A stretch of 27,961 bases of DNA. Source: Candidatus Stahliibacteriota bacterium (GTDB lineage Bacteria > Hydrothermota > UBA3073). The DNA lies in the NCBI GenBank assembly GCA_030627085.1, contig DAOUSS010000004.1, positions 1 through 27,961 of the forward strand, written 5' to 3'. Each line of letters starts with the position of its first letter. Position 1 is the stretch's first letter. The position numbers and the translations under genes were made by a program. Below the pieces are notes generated by a model. That model had not been told where the DNA came from, did no database searches, and saw nothing but the letters and a program-made list of their open reading frames with translations. Shown one piece after another: positions 22,533-27,961 of the stretch.

Positions 22533-24008
22533 ATGGGTTTATGGGTTGTTTCAAAAAGAAAGTTTAATGTAGTCAAGCTGAAGTTCCTTCTCGAAAACGC
22601 AGTCAGTACGAGAATTGTGAATAGCGCCTTAGAGAAAGAACCGAACGGCAAGACGAAATTGGAGAACGCACTGGATAGTTACGGGGAAAATAGTAACCTC
22701 TCTTTTATTGAGAGGACGAAACTTATTCCTATTACCAAGGTTTTAGATATAATAAGGCGTGGGTTTAATAGGGAGGAGAAAGCATTCAAGCAAGATTTAG
22801 AAGACCCCACTATACGAAAGGTAATTCTGAATTCTTTCAGGTCCTTACAGAAATATGGGCTTGAGCTACCTCAGACCTTTGCCATGCCTATGATGGTTGT
22901 CTGGAATTATACCAATGATTGTAATCTCAGGTGTAAACACTGTTATCAAAATGCGGGTGATATTGGCAGTAAAAGGAACGAACTGACTACTGAAGAGAAA
23001 TTCAAGGTAATAGATGACATTGCTTCAAATGACATACCTACCATATTCTTTTCTGGTGGAGAACCTGTTATAAGAAAAGATTTCTGGGATATCGCAAGAT
23101 ATGCAAAAGAGAAGGGGCTCTATCTCTCAATAGCATCAAATGGAACATTATTTACCAAAGAGAATGCTAAAAAGGCAAAGGATATTGGATTTGGGTATAT
23201 CGCCCTATCGCTTGATGCCTCTACCCCTGAAAAGCACGATGAATTCAGAGGAGTCCCTGGAATGTGGAATCGTAGTGTGCAGGGAATAAGAAACTGTATA
23301 GAAGCTGGAATTACAACCTGTATTCAGTATACTTTTTCAAGAGATAACGCAGATGAATTACCAAAAATGTTTGAACTCAGGGAAAAACTTGGGGCTTATA
23401 AGGTGATTGTATATAACTATATCCCTGTCGGAAGAGGGGGATTTGAGAATGACCCCACTCCTGAACAGAGAGAAGAAGCCTGTAAGGTGATGTATGACGA
23501 ACTTGAGGCAGGTCACCAGGTGGTAGCCTCAACTGCTCCTCAACTTGGAAGGTATTGCAAGCAACATGATGCAGATTCTGTTATAATTTCACACTATGCA
23601 GAGGCAAAGAGTAAGGAACTTGGGATTATAGCCGAGATTGTTGGTGGCTGCGGTGCTGGTAGGGCATATTGTGCTATCCAACCCGATGGAAAGGTTACTC
23701 CCTGTGTATATATGCCAGACCTTGTGGTTGGAGATTTGAGGAAACAATCTTTCAAGGAGATATGGGAAGAATCGCCTGTTATGATTAGTTTGCGAGACCG
23801 TAGTGATCTTCAAGGTCGCTGTGCTACTTGTGAATACAAGGCATTGTGTGGTGGATGCAGAGCAAGAGCTTATGCTTACTTTGGTGACCTCAAGGGAGCT
23901 GACCCGGGGTGTATATTCAACAGAGAATATTATTACGAATTTATGAGGGCTAACCATAGGAAACACAAAACCCTGGAGAGAGAAGTAGTCAAGCAGCAAG
24001 TAGTATAA
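22533..24008 (+). CDS. radical-SAM/SPASM protein 1
   Basis: A 491-residue radical-SAM enzyme. CNLRCKHC (Cys130, Cys134, Cys137) binds the 4Fe-4S/SAM cluster; FSGGEPVIRKDFW is the SAM-binding GGE block. The C-terminal SPASM region contains CGAGRAYCAIQPDGKVTPC and CATCEYKALCGGCRARA plus a later GC, enough cysteines for two auxiliary clusters. The N-terminal 120 residues are an unusual helical extension. The reaction is unknown: such proteins modify peptides, cofactors or other small molecules. A strong AAGGGGG lies 5 nt before the ATG. It shares the block Y(I/M)PVGR...PTPEQR with the next radical-SAM protein, so the two are paralogues acting in one pathway. Confidence 0.9.
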   Translation: MGLWVVSKRKFNVVKLKFLLENAVSTRIVNSALEKEPNGKTKLENALDSYGENSNLSFIERTKLIPITKVLDIIRRGFNREEKAFKQDLEDPTIRKVILNSFRSLQKYGLELPQTFAMPMMVVWNYTNDCNLRCKHCYQNAGDIGSKRNELTTEEKFKVIDDIASNDIPTIFFSGGEPVIRKDFWDIARYAKEKGLYLSIASNGTLFTKENAKKAKDIGFGYIALSLDASTPEKHDEFRGVPGMWNRSVQGIRNCIEAGITTCIQYTFSRDNADELPKMFELREKLGAYKVIVYNYIPVGRGGFENDPTPEQREEACKVMYDELEAGHQVVASTAPQLGRYCKQHDADSVIISHYAEAKSKELGIIAEIVGGCGAGRAYCAIQPDGKVTPCVYMPDLVVGDLRKQSFKEIWEESPVMISLRDRSDLQGRCATCEYKALCGGCRARAYAYFGDLKGADPGCIFNREYYYEFMRANHRKHKTLEREVVKQQVV

Positions 24009-24076
24009 TTTTTGCAACTACTCGCCTTTCGTCATAAGATTTTGCCGCTAAGCGGTGAACAAAAAGGAGGAGCACT

Positions 24077-25501
24077 ATGGCTAATATAAAGGACTTGGGT
24101 ACAAAAGCAGCTAAAAGAGTTGTGTATACTGCAGCTCGGAGCGGTACAATTAGGAAACTTGCACTGAAGAAGGCTATAGGTGAGATATATAAGAACTTCA
24201 TTTTGAAGGAATCAGACCATTACCCACTAAAAGAGCAGGAAGACAAGTTCTATATGGCAAGTGCTTTATTTCACTCTATTGACAGAGCAATGTCAACTAA
24301 CATTTCTCCCCAATGCAGAGATGCACTCCTGAACATTGTAGTGGACAAGATACTCGCCGGTGGAGACTCTGAACCGAAGGAACAATTTTTAGCCGAGTTC
24401 GGAGTTTATCCGCCTACTTTTGTTACAATAAGTCCTACCAAGACCTGTAACCTGAGGTGTAAAGGCTGTTATGCGAGTTCTGGAATAAGCGATGAAAAAA
24501 TTGACTTTGGTGTATTTGATAGAATTATACAGGAGGTGAGAGAACTCTGGGGTTCTCATTTTATCGTTATATCAGGAGGAGAGCCTCTCCTTTATAAAGG
24601 AATCTTTGATATAGCAGAAAAACACAAGGACACATTCTTTCTGATGTATACAAATGGGACACTTATTGATGACAAAGTTGCAGGGAGACTTGCAGAATTT
24701 GGGAATATTACTCCCGCTATTTCTGTGGAAGGATTTGAAAAGGAGACTGATGCACGAAGGGGTAAGGGTGTTTACAAAAGAATAAGAAAAGCAATGGATA
24801 ACTTAAACAATGCTGGGGTTCCTTTTGGTTTATCCATAACAGCAACCTCGCAAAATGTAGATATAGTAACAAATGATAAGTTTTACAATTTCTATTTTGA
24901 AGAAGAACCAAAGGCTATTTACGGCTGGATATTCCATTATATGCCTGTAGGCAGAAGTTATACTATTGAGCTTATGCCGACACCGGAACAGAGACTTTTT
25001 ATGTGGAAGAAAAACAGAAAAATAGTGCGAGAACGAAAGATTTTTATTGCAGACTTCTGGAATGATGGGACTGTATCAGACGGGTGCATATCGGCGGGTA
25101 GAACAGGAGGATACTTTTACATAAACTGGAATGGAGATTGTGCTCCCTGTGTATTTGCTCCTTACGCTGTCCACAATATCAATGAGGTTTATCAGAACGG
25201 CGGCACTCTGAATACTGTGCTAAATTCTGAGTTCTTTAAAGCGATACGAAAGTGGCAAGATGAATACGCTTATAAACAACCTAAAGACAAAAAAGGAAAT
25301 CTCATAAGAACCTGTGCTATCAGAGACCACTATAGGATGTATTACGAGCTTCTGAAGTGCCACAATCCTTGTCCAATAGACGAGGACGCTCGGGAAGCCT
25401 TGAAAGATGAGGAATATCGCGAGAAACTTACAGCATACGGAGAAAAGATAGAAGAATTGACAAAGGATATCTGGGAGAAGGAGTATTTGCAAATGAAGTA
25501 A
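24077..25501 (+). CDS. radical-SAM protein 2 with SPASM-like C-terminus
   Basis: A 474-residue radical-SAM enzyme. CNLRCKGC (Cys124, Cys128, Cys131) is the cluster motif and VISGGEPLLYKGIF the SAM-binding motif. The C-terminal part has GCISAGRTGGYFYINWNGDCAPCVF, a reduced SPASM-like pattern, and later cysteines (CAIRDH, KCHNPC). It opens with a basic, amphipathic helix (KAAKRVVYTAARSGTIRKLALKK) that could touch a membrane. AAAGGAGG 7 nt before the ATG is the best ribosome-binding site in the window, implying high expression. It is separated from its paralogue by 68 nt and is followed after 17 nt by an acyltransferase. The substrate may be a lipid (inference). Confidence 0.9.
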   Translation: MANIKDLGTKAAKRVVYTAARSGTIRKLALKKAIGEIYKNFILKESDHYPLKEQEDKFYMASALFHSIDRAMSTNISPQCRDALLNIVVDKILAGGDSEPKEQFLAEFGVYPPTFVTISPTKTCNLRCKGCYASSGISDEKIDFGVFDRIIQEVRELWGSHFIVISGGEPLLYKGIFDIAEKHKDTFFLMYTNGTLIDDKVAGRLAEFGNITPAISVEGFEKETDARRGKGVYKRIRKAMDNLNNAGVPFGLSITATSQNVDIVTNDKFYNFYFEEEPKAIYGWIFHYMPVGRSYTIELMPTPEQRLFMWKKNRKIVRERKIFIADFWNDGTVSDGCISAGRTGGYFYINWNGDCAPCVFAPYAVHNINEVYQNGGTLNTVLNSEFFKAIRKWQDEYAYKQPKDKKGNLIRTCAIRDHYRMYYELLKCHNPCPIDEDAREALKDEEYREKLTAYGEKIEELTKDIWEKEYLQMK

Positions 25502-25518
25502 GATGAATAAGAGCCTAA

Positions 25519-26409
25519 ATGTTTAATGGAATTACATATCACTCTATAAGAATAGCCATTATTTTAAGAAAAATCAGTGGGCGTTTCGTGTTCCAACAGG
25601 TAGCAAGAATACTTGCATACCTTTCATATATTCTTCTTAGACAAAGGAGAAAAATCTTAACAGAAAATCTGAGACATATAGCACGAGGTGAAACTCGCCT
25701 TGTGAGAGAGACTTTTATTAACTTCGGATTAGCCTATGCTGATTTTCTGGCAATTCCCTCTATGAATAGCAAGGAGATATGTAGAATAGCAAAAGTGCGT
25801 GGACTCGCAAATCTTGATAGGGCACTCTCAGGTGGAAAGGGGGTGGTCCTTGTAAGTGCGCACCTTGGCAATTGGGATCTTGAAGCGTGCTATATTACTG
25901 CCTTGGGATACAAGACTGTTGGCATTGCAGAATCCCTTGGTCCTGGGAAAAGATTTTTTAATCTGTACTCAAGACTTCGGACCAAGACCGGCATGAAAAT
26001 AATCCGTTTAGAAGATAAAAGATGTGGGATGGAGGCACTAAAGGCATTAAGAAGAAATGAGGCTCTTATGCTACTTGGAGATAGAGATATTACAGGAAAT
26101 GGAGTAAAAGTCAATTTTTTAGGGCAGGAGGTTTCTCTTCCGAAAGATCCTGCTCTTCTCTCACTTAAGACGGGGGCTCCCATTGTTACAGCATTCTTTG
26201 TTCGGGATAACGGAAAATATACGGCTATAATAGAACCTCCTATAGAATTTAAAAGGTGTAAGATTCTTGAAAAAGATATTCAGAACTTAACCCAGCTAAC
26301 AGCTAAAAGATTAGAGAGGAAGATTCTTGCCTATCCTACACAATGGTATGTGTTTCAGATGGATTGGAGGGAACAAGCAAATAATCATGAAAATCGTTAT
26401 TGCAACTGA
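25519..26409 (+). CDS. LpxL/HtrB-type lysophospholipid acyltransferase
   Basis: A 296-residue membrane-associated acyltransferase of the lipid A biosynthesis acyltransferase family. The catalytic HX4D is HLGNWD (His115, Asp120), within GVVLVSAHLGNWDLEA. LLGDRDITGNGVKVNFLGQ and TGAPIVTAFFVRD are the other family blocks. The N-terminus (RFVFQQVARILAYLSYILL) gives a membrane anchor. True LpxL enzymes acylate lipid A, but close relatives acylate phosphatidyl-inositol mannosides (PatA) or other glycolipids; the adjoining GT4 glycosyltransferase makes the second alternative equally likely. Its end overlaps the next start by 23 nt. Confidence 0.9.
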   Translation: MFNGITYHSIRIAIILRKISGRFVFQQVARILAYLSYILLRQRRKILTENLRHIARGETRLVRETFINFGLAYADFLAIPSMNSKEICRIAKVRGLANLDRALSGGKGVVLVSAHLGNWDLEACYITALGYKTVGIAESLGPGKRFFNLYSRLRTKTGMKIIRLEDKRCGMEALKALRRNEALMLLGDRDITGNGVKVNFLGQEVSLPKDPALLSLKTGAPIVTAFFVRDNGKYTAIIEPPIEFKRCKILEKDIQNLTQLTAKRLERKILAYPTQWYVFQMDWREQANNHENRYCN

Positions 26410-27562
26410 TGCTTATTACCCACAGATAATTGGTAGCTCTTATGCGGTATATAATCTTGCACATGGGCTAAAAGAAGTTGGGCATAGCGTAACAGTATTT
26501 GCACCCACGGCTTATGGGAGGAACCATAACGAAAAGATTGGCAACCTTGAAGTGGATAGATTCATTGCCCTACCTATTCCGTGGCAGCAAGACATAAGGA
26601 CAGCGCTTACTCCAATCTCAGTTCTTGAGCGTTTACGCAGGATAAAGCCAGATGTTCTCCACATACATCATCCATTTTTAATTGGTAGGTCTGCACTTAC
26701 GGGAGCAAGATTATTGCATATACCCACGGTAATTACTAACCATTTGCTCCCGGAAAGCTTCCTTATGTTTCTTCCTAAACAGGGAACATTCAACAGGTAT
26801 GAAGGTGATCTGAAATTTACCTGGCACTTCGTTGTCGGGTTTTGCAATAAAGCTTGCTTTGTCACATCACCTACCCAAAAAGCTGTATCTTTACTCAAGG
26901 AGCATGGGCTAAAGGTAAAAGCGAAAGCAGTATCAAATGGGATAGAGTTAAATAGATTTAACCCGCACAGGGATGGCGAATATTTGCGTCAGAGATTTAG
27001 CATACCACAGGAGCCCGTTGTATTATATACAGGGAGATTAAGTGAGGAGAAAAGGGTAGATATATTGATAAAAGCGATACCTTATGTATTGAGAAATATA
27101 AAAGCACACTTCCTAATAACAGGAGATGGCCCATTAAGAGAAGTATTAAGATTACTTGCAAAGAAGTATAAAGTTGAAAAATTTATCACCTTCACTGGAT
27201 TCTTAAACCATGACGATTACCCCGATATTTACACTATTGCAGACTTGTTCGTGATGCCCTCCCTTTGTGAACTTCAAAGCATATCAACACTTGAAGCACT
27301 TGCATCAGGATTACCAGTAGTTGCTGCAAGGAAGTATGCACTCCCAGAACTCGTTCACCCAGGGGAAAACGGTTTCCTATTTAAACCAGGAAGCAGCGAA
27401 GATTTGGCAGGCAAAATAGTTAAGGTCTTATCTAACAGTGGTATGAAGGAGAGAATGGGAAAGAAGAGTCTTGAGATCGTAAAATTGCACTCCTCACAGA
27501 GAACAGTAGAAGAGTACGAAAAGGTTTATAGTAATGTCAAATATGGCTACGAATTGCAATAA
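26387..27562 (+). CDS. GT4-family glycosyltransferase
   Basis: A 391-residue retaining glycosyltransferase of the GT-B fold. The N-terminal domain begins MKIVIATDAYYPQIIGSSYAV with the usual glycine-poor variant of the P-G-x2-x motif. The C-terminal nucleotide-sugar domain shows VLYTGRLSEEKRVDILIKA, LITGDGPLRE, FTGFL and CELQSISTLEALASGLPVVAA (the EX7E region). The best start is the ATG at 26387; an earlier ATG at 26327 lies within the acyltransferase and would add 20 residues of no family resemblance. The sequence is closest in feel to PimB/MgtA-like enzymes that mannosylate or glucosylate lipids. It overlaps both neighbours and so is translationally coupled. Confidence 0.9.
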   Translation: MKIVIATDAYYPQIIGSSYAVYNLAHGLKEVGHSVTVFAPTAYGRNHNEKIGNLEVDRFIALPIPWQQDIRTALTPISVLERLRRIKPDVLHIHHPFLIGRSALTGARLLHIPTVITNHLLPESFLMFLPKQGTFNRYEGDLKFTWHFVVGFCNKACFVTSPTQKAVSLLKEHGLKVKAKAVSNGIELNRFNPHRDGEYLRQRFSIPQEPVVLYTGRLSEEKRVDILIKAIPYVLRNIKAHFLITGDGPLREVLRLLAKKYKVEKFITFTGFLNHDDYPDIYTIADLFVMPSLCELQSISTLEALASGLPVVAARKYALPELVHPGENGFLFKPGSSEDLAGKIVKVLSNSGMKERMGKKSLEIVKLHSSQRTVEEYEKVYSNVKYGYELQ

Positions 27563-27961
27563 AGATAATTCCATCTTTCTCCAGAGAGGAAATACCGGTG
27601 TCCTTCTGATACACGGGATCACCAAGACTCCCAGGGAGTTACAGGAGCTGGCAGAGAAACTGGCAGAAAGGGGATTTACTGTCTATTGTCCACTTTTGCC
27701 CAAACACGGCACCTGTCCGGGTAAGTATGAGACCTGCTGGAGGGATATGATTGGCGTGACCCCTGCCGAGCTGGAGGAGGGTGTGGAGAAGTCATTCCTG
27801 AAATTACGAGAAAAGGTAGACAAAGTCTATGTTGGTGGGATTTCACTCGGAGCAAACCTTGCCTTTCATCTGGCTACCAAATACAGAGTAGATGGCATCA
27901 TCTCAATGGGAGCGGCTATTTTCTTGAATAGAGGACTAAAATTCCTCACTGCACTTGGACC
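27534..27961 (+). CDS. alpha/beta hydrolase (carboxylesterase-like), cut by the window end
   Basis: The frame is open from an ATG at 27534 (or 27543) to the window edge, so the C-terminus with the catalytic Asp and His is not visible. GVLLIHGITKTPRELQELAEKLAERG gives the oxyanion-hole HG motif, and VYVGGISLGANLAFHLA contains the nucleophile elbow GISLG. The pattern fits bacterial carboxylesterase/monoacylglycerol-lipase-type hydrolases. The start overlaps the glycosyltransferase by 29 nt, so it is the next gene of the same operon and may trim or transfer acyl groups of the lipid being made (inference). Confidence 0.85.
   Translation, partial: MSNMATNCNKDNSIFLQRGNTGVLLIHGITKTPRELQELAEKLAERGFTVYCPLLPKHGTCPGKYETCWRDMIGVTPAELEEGVEKSFLKLREKVDKVYVGGISLGANLAFHLATKYRVDGIISMGAAIFLNRGLKFLTALG

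Noticed and set aside
23589..24017. 142-codon minus-strand frame opposite the first radical-SAM gene
   Set aside because: It is antisense to the SPASM domain with its conserved cysteines and has no support of its own.
26327..26386. Earlier start for the glycosyltransferase
   Set aside because: The extra 20 residues are encoded inside the acyltransferase and have no family resemblance; the typical MKIVIATD start is at 26387.

Overview
This window looks like a chromosomal segment of an uncultured, Gram-negative-type bacterium. The outer-membrane evidence is a PorV-like barrel with a signal peptide and an LpxL-type acyltransferase. Host genes are moderately AT-rich and compactly spaced. Intergenic gaps are filled with degenerate AT-rich text, CCCCGC/GCGGGG hairpins and dispersed palindromes, a style I associate with candidate-phylum genomes. 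I cannot name the phylum from the sequence alone.

Region 1 (1-8096) is core metabolism. On the plus strand are a MoxR-type AAA+ ATPase and a PorV/UPF0164-like outer-membrane protein. On the minus strand, reading leftward, are alanine racemase (alr), a DUF1844 protein, panB, thiL, cmk and a plsC-type acyltransferase; cmk and plsC are 13 nt apart. The gaps here, especially 6100-6300 and 7620-8015, are dense in perfect or near-perfect inverted repeats.

Region 2 (8097-21200) starts with tRNA-Asn(GTT) behind a perfect TTGACA-N17-TATAAT promoter. It is an accessory, mostly defence-related island: a Fic AMPylator with a predicted leaderless transcript; a protein with two homing-endonuclease-associated repeats and a nuclease-like C-terminus; an AbiE type IV toxin-antitoxin pair under a strong palindromic operator; a truncated HTH protein; a two-gene type II restriction-modification system (methylase plus TdeIII-family endonuclease); a small nuclease-like protein; a three-gene operon of an enlarged AbiV/HEPN protein, an unknown helical protein and an SMC/RecF-like ATPase; a TIR-domain protein with a beta-rich C-terminus; and a SWIM zinc-finger protein. 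Much of the right half is decaying. The middle operon gene has an in-frame TAG, the ATPase is cut after about 65 codons and has a damaged Walker A, and the TIR gene carries a +1 frameshift. Copies of a 110-220 bp element with GGGTCAGACCTGAA ends are interspersed, and one copy retains the C-terminus of a transposase.

Region 3 (21218-27961) is a co-oriented cluster: a TetR-family regulator (perfect promoter, inverted repeat across the -10 and start codon), a PhaR-type regulator with a palindrome before its ribosome-binding site, two radical-SAM proteins that share an unusual internal motif, an LpxL-type acyltransferase, a GT4 glycosyltransferase and the start of an alpha/beta hydrolase. The last three genes overlap. 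No PHA genes are present, and the arrangement suggests a regulated pathway that builds or modifies a lipid or glycolipid.

The two best candidates for something undescribed are the AbiV-extended/unknown/ATPase operon (16087-18704), seen here in a broken copy, and the double radical-SAM lipid cluster (22533-27961).
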